Below, one piece after another: positions 1-12,589 of a stretch of 64,000 nt of DNA (position 1 is its first letter; the number at the start of each line of letters is the position of its first letter). The notes under the pieces are model-generated. The model saw only the letters and a program-made list of their open reading frames with translations, had not been told where the DNA came from and did no database searches. A program made the position numbers and the translations under genes. Origin of the DNA: Doris montereyensis (Eukaryota > Mollusca > Gastropoda > Nudibranchia > Dorididae); NCBI GenBank assembly GCA_037039925.1, contig JAXRKP010000046.1, forward strand, positions 306,001-370,000, in the 5' to 3' direction.

Positions 1-1449
1 AGTCTTGACTTTAAAAGGATTTTCATATTACTACATTATTCACTATGTTCATAGATAATACAAAGAATAAAACATTTATTGTCGTTTTTTCACCTATGTT
101 CATTGATAATTATTTTAAAGTCTGAGAAGTTATTTTTATTAAAAAGATGTCGGACATCATGTGTGTGGCTATGGCTATGCTCATTAACCATAAATGTCCT
201 GTGTCATTTATCAAAATAAATAGCAAGCTGATTGGCTGCCTGGTCATGCTGTCATGACGTCTTCAATATCACCATCTGGTTTGGTTTTTTTCATCTCTAT
301 GTTATATTATAAATACATGTATATAGAATTGTCTTTCAAAGATAGCCTTTTTAATAAATATTTAAAAAAAAACAAAGAAAAATACAGTAAATGATACAGA
401 CACAAGGAATTGCTTGTGGAAAGCACATGTAAATAATTCAGTTTTAAGACTGGGAATGCCATTTTTGCCAAAAATGGGACAAATCTAGTCTATCATACTA
501 GTGGATAGAGCAGTTCATTTCCGTCATAATGATATCATAACAGAAGCTCAGTACCGATTCTTTGAATTTATACGAATTTTTTAGAAACAATACAGGCCTA
601 TCTAGTATACAATAAAAAGCCGGAAATATTATCTAAAGTACAGCAAGCTGGTACTCATTTTGATCATCACAATAATCGCTATCCAAAACAACCTTATTTG
701 AGGATATTGCCTTAGATCGGCCGGAAGTTACGGAACATATTCGCGCACCTATTATCAAAGGGCATCATCTCAAAATGAGTAAAAAGGTGCTGGTGCACTT
801 GAAACAGTGTCAATAAAAAGTAGTTGAGAGCCTCTCAAGGTTTTATGATGTTTCAAAGTATTATCCTACTCTTTTCTTAGGTTTATGGGAGAAAAATGTA
901 TTCAAATAACAGAAAATGAGAGAAAAATACGATTTTCTCAAAATGTCCTTTTTTGTTCCTTATTTCCTATCTACTTTTTTTATTTCTCTAAGTATCTGTA
1001 TGAAATTTGGTATGGATGATGAGTGAGGGAAAACAAAGAAATGATTAGGTGCTTTTTTTTATATGTATTATAGTTTTGGAAAAATTGAATTTTTTGTACA
1101 ATATTTTTGTATATTTTTGGTTGTTCTCATATGCTATTGTCAAAAATTCATAAAAGCAAAACTTACTGATGAAACAAAAATCCAATCTGATCAAATTTAG
1201 ATATTGTATCAAATAAGGTGCGTGCCAAGTTTGAAACAAATTTGTTGAAAAATGAAAAAGCCTATCGGTATTGAAGTTGGTCAAATTTGGGGCAAAATCC
1301 AAGATGGCCGCCATTACCATGGCTACTGGAAGCGGCAGGAAAAAAAAACAACGATATATTTCAACTCAGTACACCATGTCCATTACACCTATAATAAGTT
1401 AAATTGATAGGAACAAACGGGAAAATTTTCACTCCAGAACGAAAAAAAG
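1..1449. other. AT-rich non-coding stretch, no gene seen
   Basis: No open reading frame here resembles a known protein. Near 1295-1325 the minus strand reads GGCGGCCATCTTGGATTTTG, and a closely similar string occurs on the plus strand near 46030-46055, so the right part may belong to an old dispersed repeat. The rest is poly-A/T-rich sequence. Confidence 0.5.
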
Positions 1450-1848
1450 CATGCAATTACGCCTACCATGCAATTACGCCTAGCATGCAATTACGCCTAC
1501 CATGCAATTACACCTATCATGCAATTACACCTACCATGCAATTACACCTACCATGCAATTACGCCTACCATGCAATTACCCCTACCATGCAATTACACCT
1601 ACCATGCAATTATGCCTACCATGCAATTACACCTACCATGCAATTACACCTACCATGCAATTAGACCTACCATGCAATTATGCTAACCATGCAATTATGC
1701 CAACCATGCAATTACACCTACCATGCAATTACGCCAACTATGTTATTATACCTACCATGCAATTACGCCAACGATGCAATTACGCCTACCATACAATTAC
1801 GCCTACCATGCCATTACGCCAACCATGCAATTACACCTACCATGCAAG
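1450..1848. repeat. 17-bp minisatellite
   Basis: About 23 tandem copies of a 17-bp unit, catgcaattacgcctac, with substitutions concentrated in the acg/aca/atg triplet and in ctac/aac. The period is not a multiple of three and the unit has no stop in any plus frame. Overlapping open frames of 70-120 codons therefore arise by chance and are not genes. Confidence 0.97.
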
Positions 1849-1999
1849 TATGGGGAACTCCCCAAACAAGTTCTGAAGTAAGTGGGTATACATTGTATTA
1901 GGTATTCCAAACCAAAATTTCTTTTGGAAGATATGCCATAAGACATGACAAATTCAAATAGAGTTTTTCTTCCTGAGTAAATCCATACCAAACTTTTTC

Positions 2000-4262
2000 A
2001 TCATCCTCATTTGTGACTTGCGTTATTCAACACGTTGCCGACCATTCCTCTCCATGTTGTTCTGTGTTCAGTGCTTCTTGTAAAATCCGAGTTGGTGGTG
2101 ATATCGGACGTGTTTTGTCTTAACGCCGTTACGTTTGTGGTGTGTTGTCTGCCATGAGCTTTTGTCCCTTCTATGAATCCAGATGTTGCTAGTTTTTCTA
2201 GTCCATTTTGTCTCCACACATGGCCAAAAAATCTCATTTGCCTTGTCTTGATGTTCTTTATAAGATCTCTTTCTTTTCCGATTTCACAAGAACTTCCATG
2301 TTTGTTACTTTTGCTTTCCAAGGGATTTTCAATATTCTTCTATATATCCACATTTCAAATGCTTCTAAACGTTTACGACATTGTGTATCTTAAGTCCACG
2401 TTTCGCATGCATATAATAGTGTGGAAAAGACATATGTCTGTGCTGTTTGTATTTTCGTGTCTGTTTTCAGTTTTGAATTGGAGACAACAGCCTTAATATT
2501 ATGCAATGTTTGTTTTGCTATTGCTATCCTTCGCCTTATTTCGGTGGTGTCTTTGCAGTTGTTTGTTATGATTGCGCCAAGGTATTTAAATTGTGTTACT
2601 TGTTTCATAGTTTGTTCTCTACTTGTTAAATTGAAGGAGAGGTTATCATCTTGTTTTCAAACTGCCATGCATTCTGTCTTTTTCACGTTCAGCAATAATC
2701 CTTTTGTTTCACTAAAGTCTACTAATTTATCTAATATTTGTTGGACATCATCTGGCGTGTATGCCATTAACACGGCATCATCTGCACATCTTATGTTGGT
2801 CAGGTTAACGCCACCAATGCTTATACCTCTCATGTTTTCAATTTCACGGAAGATGATTTCACTATATAAGTTGAAGAGGTCTGGTGAGAGAACACAGCCT
2901 TGTCTCACTCTTTTCTTGATGTTAAAAAAAGCTGATGTTTCGTTATGCACTTTGACGTAGGCTGTTTGGTGCCAATACAGGTTTTTTACCAGTCTAAGGT
3001 CTTTATCACCTATTCCTATTGATTTTAACATTTTGAAGAGGGTTTTGTGTTGTATGGAGTCGAAGGCTTTGGAATAGTCGATGAAGCAAAGGTATAATTT
3101 TTCTGTTTTTCAATTGACCTTTGCATGATCATTTTCAGTGTAAAAATTGTATTGACTGTCTTTTTGTCATTTACAAATCCAAACTGTTCTTTGCCTATTT
3201 CGGTGTTATTTTATTTCGCATTCATTTCATTATAATACGAAGTAAGATCTTTGTTACCTGACTCATGATACTAATGGTTAATGGCAATCTATTTCCTGGC
3301 TTTTTTGGTAGAGTGATAAACGCAGATTTTCTAAGCTCTTTTGGTAAAACTTCATTTTCATAGATGATATTGAATATCTTGACTAGAATATCCAAGGTCT
3401 CCTAGGGCATCTATTATTTCGATAGAAATAATATCTTGGCCAACCACTTTCCCTTTTTTTCATCTCTGTACAAGCAGCTGATATCTCTTCTCTTAGTATT
3501 TTTTAGCCGCTTATGTCTTCTGTATCTGAATTTATTTCATTACTATCTCTTTCCTCATCTGAATACAGATTTTCTATACATTCAGCCCAGTGTTGTAAAA
3601 TATCTTGGATGTTCATTAGGATGTTTCCTGGGATTCTCTTACACATTTTTGTCATGTAGAGTTTCCTTTTCCTGTCAAGTTTTGATCGACTCATGAAATT
3701 CTTTTGCATTTTTATCCTTTTGCCTGTCAATTGTTGGCATTCTATATCTATGTATTGTTCTTTGGCCTTGATGCACTCTTTCTTTGTGTGTTTGTCTGCT
3801 TGTTTGTATTCAATACTATTCTTTTCCAACTTGCTTCGTCTATCCATCATTTCTAATATTTCCTGTGTCATCCATTTGTTTTTTGTTCCATGTTTTTTAT
3901 GGGAACAGTATCCTGGATTTGTTCTGTTAGGCATTTTATTAAATCAGTCCAATATTTTTCTATATTTTCTGTTACTCTGATATTTTCGTATCATTGTTTC
4001 ACTTCTTTTCTAATCCCATCGTCTTTTCTCAAGACCTCAATTTGCATCTTTGGTTATGTCTTGCTTTTGTTTAGGCGTTTTAGTTTTAGTTTGAGAATGC
4101 ATTTCACTGGTTGATCGCTATTTATATCAGCTCTGGGTATTGTTTTTGCTATTTTTACCAAATTTTTAAAGCGTTATGAAACCAGTACGTAGTCAATTTG
4201 ATTTTTATATATGTCTCCAGGGCTTTGCCATGTCCATCTCCTTCTGAACTTTTACTCTGTCC
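2000..4262 (-). mobile_element. RTE-like non-LTR retrotransposon, 5'-truncated and decayed
   Basis: Read on the minus strand from 4262 down, the order is that of a LINE. The end of an apurinic-type endonuclease lies at about 4240-4100, with NQIDYVLV followed by a relic of GADI-SDH. A lysine-rich linker follows at 3934-3503. A reverse transcriptase segment at 3031-2657 has RQGCVLSPDLFNLY and a CADDA version of the catalytic Y/F-ADD box. The thumb region at 2608-2390 has FKYLGA and LLYACETWT. The C-terminal tail at 2321-2007 has MRFFGHVWR and SGFIEGTKAHGRQ. This order and tail are typical of the RTE-related group. Frames are broken at several points and the N-terminal endonuclease half is missing, so the copy is dead. 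Its sequence differs from the LINE at 58446-61640, so it is a separate family. Confidence 0.88.
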
Positions 4263-4819
4263 CAAATATTAAGCGAGTTTTCAATTTTTGATATGTGAAA
4301 TTTGTGTGCCAGTTTTCGACTTAATCGGGAAGTGATAAAATCTCATTTTTGCAGAACAGTCACGTCAAAAGTATACAAGACACAAGAATGAAACTTATTA
4401 AAACAAGAGACTGTGAGTGTGACCCATTTTATCAGACACTCTTATACTTCTAGAAATGCTTCCAAACTACATTTTATCAAACCAGTTAAGTTGAGCTTTT
4501 CAGTTTCATATCGCCACAAAACAGCCAAGTCAAGTTTTCAACTGAATGGGTCGATTAGGATACAAACGGCCGAGTGCTTCAATTCCTTATGTCTCAAAAC
4601 GACCAAATTCAAAATGTTAAAATAAATTAATTTCATGTAAAAATAATCATTAGCCCATTGAAACAAACATCCCATCCATCTAATGTGTAAAATGTTATGA
4701 TTTAAAACCGATTTTCAAGAGAATTATTCAGTTTTTTCTCTCCTGCAAAATTGTGTGTTTTTGGACTTGGCCGATGTGTGCCTGACACCATCGATATCTC
4801 TCTTTTCTTCAATGGGCAA
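4263..4819. other. Non-coding, nothing recognised
   Basis: AT-rich sequence with no convincing coding frame, RNA gene or repeat boundary. The left edge may still hold decayed endonuclease sequence of the adjacent LINE. Confidence 0.4.
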
Positions 4820-5425
4820 ATGCTACTGGTAGGTCCCACTTTTTTCCTCTCACTCTTTCACTTCTCTTTCGCCTTACTGTTTCCTCTTGATTCACACTGA
4901 GTTTCCTCTCACTCTTTCACATCTCTTTCATTTCTCTTTCATCTTGCTGTTTCCTCTTGATTCACACTGAGTTTCCTCTCACTCTTTCACATCTCTTTCA
5001 TTTCTCTTTCATCTTGCTGTTTTCTCTTGATTCACACTGAGTTTCCTCTCACTCTTTCACATCTCTTTCATTTCTCTTTCATCTTGCTGTTTCCTCTTGA
5101 TTCACACTGAGTTTCCTCTCACTCTTTCACATCTCTTTCATTTCTCTTTCATCTTGCTGTTTCCTCTTGATTTACACTGAGTTTCCTCTCACTCTTTCAT
5201 TTCTCTTTCATCTTACTGTTTCCTCTTGATTCACACTGAGTTTCCTCTCACTCTTTCACATCTCTTTCATTTCTCTTTCATCTTGCTGTTTCCTTTTGAT
5301 TTACCCTGAGATCACTGCTGGTAGGTCCCACTTCTTTCCTCTCTCTTTCACTTCTCTTTTATTTTGCAATTTCCTCTTGATTTACCCTGAGATCACTGCG
5401 TGTATGGTGGACAGTGTAAATGTTA
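4820..5425 (+). repeat. Dispersed repeat (family E) expanded into a 70-bp minisatellite
   Basis: The array consists of about six units of roughly 70 bp, pyrimidine-rich, built from cactctttcacatctcttt and gtttcctcttgattcacact. It begins at ctactggtaggtcccac and ends at gagatcactgc plus a short tail that includes ggtggacagtgtaaatg. The same start and tail occur, without or with a different expansion, at 8965-9060, 39838-39900, 42170-42718 and 57145-57255. The array therefore grew inside a copy of a short dispersed family. Confidence 0.85.
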
Positions 5426-5699
5426 ATAAAATAAACAAACACACAAACAAACAAACCCTTTTTTGGAAATCCCACATCTTGTTTGAAATTCATCAGTACG
5501 ACACGAGTGAATTTTTATTTAATTTTTCCTCAAGTGCGTGACCAATAAAATAAGAATGATTTTTAAATTTAAATGGATTAAAAAAGTTCTGAAATTTCGT
5601 TTTTCTTCTCTACGTTAAATAAGTGATGACGTTTGAATGCTGACAAGGGTGATAAATGCATGCTGTCCATGCAAAACATTGCAGAATTATCTCCTCTTT

Positions 5700-6190
5700 G
5701 TAGCCACCGTGCAAGGCCTTAGTCAAACCAGTCTTAGATTATGGTAGCTGTGTCTGGCATCCACACCAACATACATGCACTTACATACTTGAAATTGAGA
5801 AAGTGCAAAAGAATGCAGCCCCCCCCCCCCTTTGTAATTAATAATTATATATACACTAGAGGAAATATCCAAACCAACATGAACCAATTGCAATGGATAC
5901 CTAGAGCCAGAAATAAAATTAATATTTTCTTTAAGGCTATAAATGGCTGACTGTTTATTCCATTAGATCAGCTTAAACTTAACTCAAGAACAACCAGATC
6001 AGGCTGTCAAAGATGTATGGTTCCATCTTCAAACATTGACTGTCACCTGCACTCATTTTTTAAATTTTACCCTAGTACTATGAGCAGTAAGGTCGTGGAA
6101 TGAAACGCCAACATAAATAAAAGTCAGCAGTATCACAGAATACTTTAAAACCAGAATTCGATTAATTGCTTTAATGAAATCAAAATTGGA
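5700..6190 (+). mobile_element. CR1/jockey-like LINE fragment (reverse transcriptase C-terminus)
   Basis: Broken plus-strand frames give the usual tail of this LINE group in order. First is LDYGSCVWHPH, then IEKVQKNAA, then NQLQWIPRARNKINIFFKAINGL in separate pieces, then LDQLKLNSRTTRSG and a decayed HSFF...WN box. Only the region after the polymerase core is left and it has stops and frameshifts. A poly-C run at about 5820-5830 sits where an arginine/phenylalanine segment is expected. Confidence 0.75.
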
Positions 6191-6237
6191 TGAACAGTTT
6201 TGGGTTGAATTGAAATATACGCGTAGACAGTAATGCT

Positions 6238-7021
6238 AGTCAAGAATTGAGTTAGTCAGTTATTGGTATTAGGAACAAGAATTGAGTTGGTCAGTTATTG
6301 ATATTAGGAACAAGAATTGAGTTGGTCAGTTATTGGTATTAGGAACAAGAATTGGGTTGGTCAGTTATTAGTATTAGTATTAGGAACAAGAATTGAGTTG
6401 GTCAGTTATTGGTATTAGGAACAAGAATTGAGTTGGTCAGTTATTGGTATTAGGAACAAGAATTGGGTTCGTCAGTTATTAGTATTAGTATTAGGAACAA
6501 GAATTGAGTTGGTCAGTTATTAGTATTAGTATTAGGAACAAGAATTGAGTTGGTCAGTTATTAGTATTATTAGTATTAGGAACAAGAATTGAGTTGGTCA
6601 GTTATTGGTATTATTAGTATTAGTAACAAGAATTGGGTTGGTCAGTTATTGGTATTATTAGTATTAGGAACAAGAATTGAGTTGGTCAGTTATTGGTATT
6701 AGGAACAAGAATTGAGTTGGTCAGTTATTAGTATTATTAGTATTAAGAACAAGAATTGAGTTGGTCAGTTATTAGTATTAGGAACAAGAATTGAGTTGGT
6801 CAGTTATTAGTATTAGTATTAGGAACAAGAATTGAGTTGGTCAGTTATTAGTATTATTAGTATTAGGAACAAGAATTGAGTTGATCAGTTACTGGTATTA
6901 GGAACAAGAATTGAGTTGGTCAGTCATTAGTATTAGGAACAAGAATTGAGTTGGTCAGTTATTAGTATTATAAACAAGAATTGAGTTCTTCAGTTATTAG
7001 TATTATTAGTATTAGGAACAA
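6238..7021. repeat. 35-bp minisatellite with nested 3/6-bp length changes
   Basis: About 20 units of a 35-bp core made of ggaacaagaattgagttggt followed by cagttattggtatta. Many units carry one or two extra copies of the terminal gtatta or tta, giving 35, 41 and 44 bp lengths. A short-repeat instability therefore operates within the larger unit. No coding content. Confidence 0.96.
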
Positions 7022-7139
7022 GAAGAGATTATTTAAGAAGAGATAAGGAACTCAAGTTCAATGAACTTTTCAGCCTTCATCAGAACTAAAGTGTATAACA
7101 AAAGCAACAGCACTTTCTGACCACTAGTAAAGTATGCCT

Positions 7140-8820
7140 TCCCAAGTTGAGTATAGGGTCATCAGGAGTAGAGTCCTGATTTGTCAAGGCATACGGAATA
7201 ATGTGGTATTTTGCCACTGCTTTCCACACAGACTATACTTTCACCACACAGACTATACTTTCACCATAAACACAGACTATACTTTTACCAAGCGTGAACA
7301 GACCTAGCCACTGCTTTCCACACAGACTATACTTTCACCACACAGACTATACTTTCACCACGTGAACAGACCTAGCCACTGCTTTCCACACAGACTATAC
7401 TTTCACCACACAGACTATACTTTCACCAAGCATAAACAGACCTACTGCTTTCACACAGGCTATACTTTCACCACACAGACTATACTTTCACCAAGCGTGA
7501 ACAGACCTAGCCACTGCTTTCCACACAGACTATACTTTCACCACACAGACTATACTTTACTTAAACAGACCTAGCCACTGTTTTCCACACAGACTATACT
7601 TTCACCACACAGACTATACTTTCACCACACAGACTATACTTCCACCAACTGTTTTCCACACAGTGAACAGACCTAGCCACTGCTTTCCACACAGGCTATA
7701 CTTTCCACCAAGCCACTGTCCACACAGACTATACTTTCACAAGTGTGAACAGACCTAGCCACTGTTTTCCACACAGGCTATACTTTCACCAAGTGTGAAC
7801 AGACCTAGCCACTGTTTTGACTATACTTTCACCAAGTGTGAACAGACCTGTGAACAGACCTAGCCACTTTCCACACAGACTATACTTCCACCAAATGTGA
7901 ACAGACCTAGCCACTGGCTATACTTTCCACAGACCTACACTGTTTTCCACACACTATACTTTCACCAAGTGTGAACAGACCTAGCCACTGTTTTGCTATT
8001 TTCCACACAGACTATATACTTTCACCAAGTGTGAACAGACCTGCCAACAGACCTAAACAGACCTAGCCACTGTTTTGTTTGAACAGACCAAGTGTGAGTG
8101 TGAACAGACCACACTGACTATAATTTCACCAAGTGTGAACAGACCTAGCCACTGTTTTCCACACAGACTTAATTCCAAGTGTGAACAGACCTAGCCACTG
8201 TTTTCCACACAGACTATACTTTCAACCAAGCCACTGTGAACAGACCTAGCCATTGTTTTCCAGACCACACTGACAGACTATAATTTCACCAAGTGTGAAC
8301 AGACCTAGCCATTGTTTTCCCACAGACTATAATTTCACCAAGCGTGAACAGACCTAGCCACTGTTTTGTTTTCACCAAATGTGAACAGACTAGCCACTGC
8401 TTTCCACACAGACTATAATCACCAAGTTCACCAACCACTGTTTTCCACACAGGCGTGAACAGACCTAGCCACTGTTTTGCTATTTTCGTGAACAGACCAG
8501 CCACTGTTTTCACACAGACTATAATTTCACCAAGTGTGAACAGACCTAGCCACTGCTTTCCACAACCTTTCACCAAGAACAGACCTACTGCTTTCCACAT
8601 AGACTATTTGACCAGACCTAGCCACTGCTTTCCACACAGGCTATACTTTCACCAAGTGTGAACAGACCTAGCCACTGTTTTCCACACAGGCTATAATTTC
8701 ACCAAGTGTGACCAGACCTAGAGACTACTTTACGAAATATCTGCCAGTCAGGACTGGCAATCGAACCTGGGCGAAGTTCTATTCTGGTAAGCAGATGCTG
8801 TGCCGACTGAGCTTCATTAC
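7140..8820 (-). repeat. SINE (family D) whose middle has expanded into a ~1.5 kb array
   Basis: On the plus strand the left flank (about 7145-7215: caggagtagagtcctgattt, then a ggcatacggaataatgtggt segment) and the right flank (about 8720-8815, with cgaacctgggcgaagttc) are the two ends of the tRNA-derived SINE also seen at 13020-13312 and 50985-51215. Between them, the short SINE segment gccactgctttccacacaga...tttcaccaagtgtgaacagac is repeated dozens of times in irregular full and partial units, from about 7210 to 8720. The tRNA-like head is at the right, so the element lies on the minus strand. Confidence 0.85.
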
Positions 8821-8964
8821 CGGCATCTCTTTCTTTTAAATTTTGTGATTTTCTGTCCATTTGGAGAAAAAAAATATCTGACATTGATGACTAACATCAA
8901 CAGATAGGGAACATGCAATCGATCAGAAAAAGAAAGCAATCTCTCAAGCTCCCTTGCGCTTGTA

Positions 8965-9060
8965 CAATTCAAAGCCCACTTTTTTCCCCTCTTGAGTAAA
9001 CTTTTAACTTCTGAGATCGCTGCATATGGTGAACAGTGTAAATTTCAATGAAGCTTTAAC
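8965..9060 (+). repeat. Family E dispersed repeat, short copy
   Basis: It contains cccacttttttcccctcttg followed by gagatcgctgc, atggtgaacagtgtaaattt and caatgaa. This is the same order as the ends of the expanded copies at 4820-5425 and 42170-42718, but without tandem expansion. Confidence 0.6.
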
Positions 9061-9714
9061 TTTTTAAGTAAAAAGACCGATCTTGTTTTAGTCTGTATAG
9101 TGTCAATACTGTTATTCTCATGATATTTTTCACACCAGTCGTTTTCTAAAAATTCAGAAGACAGACAAATTTGAACTTCTGTAGTATTATATAATAATAT
9201 TTTTTCATTTATTCAAATGAATTGAGTGATCACAAAGTGAAATTGAAACACAGTAAAAATTGAAATTGAAATTTGAGAATCTGAGAGCAAATGAAAATAC
9301 AAAACTGAATGGATAGAATGCTTAACAAAAAATATGAAATTATTGAAATGAGAAAGAAAGCAAAATTGAATGGATAGAAATCTAAACAAACAATATGAAA
9401 TTATTGAAATGAGAAAGAAAGCAAAAGTGCATGCAAAAGAACAAATAATACAATTTGATAATTTTTTTTGCACGTCATTCTTCTTGTGACATACAATGCA
9501 TTCATCACATTATTTACATAATAACAGTCAACAGATGACAAGGATATAGCAAAGCAAGCATGTCGTCAGTAAAGTGTGTGATTGTAATGTATCTTGCCTA
9601 TTCAATTATTCACACCTCTCTCTCTGTCTCTGTCTCTCTCTCTCATTTGTACTTGATAATAAAAGAAAAACATTTTCATCATTTCTAAGAGTTTGTTGAA
9701 TGAGGGTGGAGATG
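9061..9714. other. Non-coding, nothing recognised
   Basis: AT-rich. A short imperfect direct repeat of about 58 bp lies near 9300-9425 (tgaatggatagaa...gaaattattgaaatgagaaa). A short CT run sits at about 9611-9645. No gene is supported. Confidence 0.5.
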
Positions 9715-10912
9715 AGAAATGTAGTGAAATGAGCATACTTATTACTAGATAAACCAAATGTGAAATGGGTTTATTAGAAATGTTGTGAAATGGGTTTATT
9801 AGATAAACCAAATGTGAAATGGGTTTATTAGAAATGTTGTGAAATGGGTTTATTAGAAATGTTGTGAAATGGGTTTATTAGAAATGTTGTGAAATGGGTT
9901 TATTAGATAAACCAAATGTTGTGAAATGGGTTTATTAGATAAACCAAATGTTGTGAAATAGGTTTATTAGATAAACCAAAGGTTGTGAAATAGGTTTATT
10001 AGATAAACCAAATGTTGTGAAATAGGTTTATTAGATAAACCAAATGTTAAATGGGTTTATTAGATAAACCAAATGTTGTGAAGTGAGTTTAATATATAAA
10101 CCAAATGTTGTGAAATGAGTTTATGAGATAAACCAAATGTTGTGAAATGAGTTTATTAGATAAACCAAATGTGAAATGGGTTTATTAGATAAATCAAATG
10201 TTGTGAAATGGGTTTATTAGATAAACCAAATGTTGTGAAATGAGTTTAATATACATGTATAAACAAAACGTGAAATGGGTTTATTAGATAAAGCAAATGT
10301 TGTGAAATGAGCATATTTATTAATGGATAAACCAAATGTTGTGAAATGAGTTAACTGGATAAAGCAAATGTTGTGAAATGAGTTAACTGGATAAAGCAAA
10401 TGTTGTGAAATGAGCATAATTATTACCAGATAACCAAATGTTGTGATATGAGCATAATTATTACTAGATAAACCAAATGTTGTGATATGAGCATAATTAT
10501 TACTAGATAAACCAAATGTTGTTATATGAGCATAATTGATAAATCAAATGTGAAAAGAATTTACTAGATGAAACAAATGTTGTGAAATGAGTTTACTCCT
10601 GTGAAATGAGTTAACTTCTGTGGAATGAGTTTACTAGATGAAACAAATGTGAAATTAGATGAAACAAATGTTGTGAAATGAGTTTACTAGATGAAACAAA
10701 TGTTGTGAAATGAGTTTACTAGATGAAACAAATGTTGTGAAATGAGTTTACTAGATGAAACAAATGTTGTGAAATGAGTTTACTAGATGAATCAAATGTT
10801 GTGAAATGAGTTTACTAGATGAAACAAATGTTGTGAAAAGAACTTATTAAATGAAACAAATGTTGTGAAATGAGTTTACTGGATAAACCAAATGTTGTGA
10901 AATGAGTTGATG
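9715..10912. repeat. 32-bp minisatellite
   Basis: More than 30 units of about 32 bp, gttgtgaaatgggtttatta followed by gataaaccaaat. There is a gradient of variants: ggtttattagataaaccaa on the left, gagcataattattactagat in the middle and gagtttactagatgaaacaa on the right. The block-wise change suggests local homogenisation of neighbouring units. Confidence 0.96.
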
Positions 10913-11854
10913 CTCTCTTTGCATTTCGTAGTGTGCTAACATATTGGCCTAAATCCGACTTAGGTCAAAATGAAGCTAATTCATTCTAACACTCTTCTTA
11001 CTATATTATCTATAATCGTAGTAAACGAGGACAAAATGCGCCTGAGGCATTACAGTCTACCTTTGTCATGGACGCATTTTTAAAGAACAATGAACTTTAT
11101 ACATTAATTCATATCCCACCATTAAAAAAAGGGGTATTTTATTCTCACTTTTCCCAAAAGCACTGCAAATGACTTGGGCCAAAATGTAAGTACGCTGACA
11201 GTTTATACAAGTTCATGCCTTTACTTATGTTTGTATTAAAACTCATCATACAGCTGAAGATATGCATGTCTATTGTAGTTATAGTTACGTATCATCGTAT
11301 GGTAATGGGAGTGGAACCTCATGAAACAAGGAATAACATAAATGAGGGAACACACAAATATAGTTGTGAGAATGAAACAAGGCAAGCGGTTTTTTATACG
11401 AGAAGAAAGCTGCTATGTAATATTAACTCTATAATTCACTCAGGTATAATCCTTTCCCCCACATGCATGATCATGACCTGAATGGAAATTCTAAAAACAT
11501 TAAATTGAGTTATTTATGCAATTTTATTTTCAAAGGTGGAAATCCCTGTCCCCAAAACAATAAGAAAACAAAACACTAAACACATTGATGGAAAAAGACT
11601 TCATTTCATCATTGCAAAATTCCTTTTACAAAATAACATGAAAACATTCCTTTCTTTTCATCTAATTTTGACCGTGTAAACAATGAACGTCAAGGTCAAA
11701 CCAACACATTTTCATTGACAACATACTGCGCTTCTAATAATAACTATACAAATAATAATATATCGACACCAATCAAAGAAAAGAAAGTCCTGTTTCGATT
11801 TTAGTTGCTGAGGTCTTTGGGATACACTTTTCTTGTTTGTATGACGCATTTTCT
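10913..11854. other. Non-coding, nothing recognised
   Basis: An open frame of 88 codons at 11215-11481 has no recognisable domain and no splice or codon-use support. I see no RNA gene and no repeat boundary. Confidence 0.5.
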
Positions 11855-12108
11855 TTGGGATGAAATTTTCGATCTGAGTTACTCCTGGTAGGTCTAGATC
11901 TACATAGATTTTCACCTTATTAATAACTACATGAGCCCTTGGATGAAATTTTCCGAGTTACTCCTGGTAGGTCTAGATCTACACGGATTTTCACCTAATA
12001 GCAACATGAGCCCTTGGATAAAATTTTCCATCTGAGTTACTCCTGGTGGTAGGTCTAGATCTACATGGATTTTCACTTAATAGCTACATGAGCCCTTGGA
12101 TGAAAGGT
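11855..12108. repeat. Three-copy ~75-85 bp tandem repeat
   Basis: Units start at about 11857, 11940 and 12014. Each carries tgaaattttc, gagttactcctggtaggtct, agatctaca and attttcacct, and closes with acatgagcccttgg. Copy lengths differ by small internal indels (for example ggtggtaggt in the third). Confidence 0.9.
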
Positions 12109-12585
12109 AATTTCATAATATCATAATTATATTTATATCACAGTTAATCATTGGTCCTCAAGATTTTTATTTTATGTCCATATGATCTATCTCTTTAATT
12201 CTTTCCAGTTAGCGCTGTCTGTGTTTAGTTCAATCACATAATGATGGCAATCACACGGAAATGGTAGACTGACTTAAATAACGGACATATATTATTTTTA
12301 CTTTATGAATTTATCATTATATCAATATTTTAATTATCAATCAGCAGCATGGTTGTAAATAGGCTCTATACTGATACAGCTTCCCCGCTATCAATTTTAT
12401 CTTATTCTCATCTATCAATGACATTTTTGTATACATTGAGTCACTGAGGAAAAAAACATGACACGTAGTCTGTACATGGGAACCGAAAATGCCGTTCAGT
12501 TTAATGTCCAAAGAGACTCCTTGCCATAACTCCAGCTTTACTCTTCCTATAGATATTGTTACATCATGTAGGGGCAAAAATAAGG
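12109..12585. other. Non-coding, nothing recognised
   Basis: The 89-codon minus-strand frame that reaches 12610 begins inside a SINE 3' end (it opens with the ctgtaagggccttgaag signature of family A). It has no known domain, so I do not call it a gene. Confidence 0.5.
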
Positions 12586-12589
12586 TTTC

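Noticed and set aside
1404..1901. Four overlapping plus-strand frames
   Set aside because: The 17-bp repeat has no stop in any plus frame; period and frame overlap show these are not genes.
2173..2960. Plus-strand hydrophobic frames of 107 and 179 codons
   Set aside because: They lie opposite the reverse transcriptase and tail of a minus-strand LINE. The same applies to plus frames at 43709-44539 and 59950-60884.
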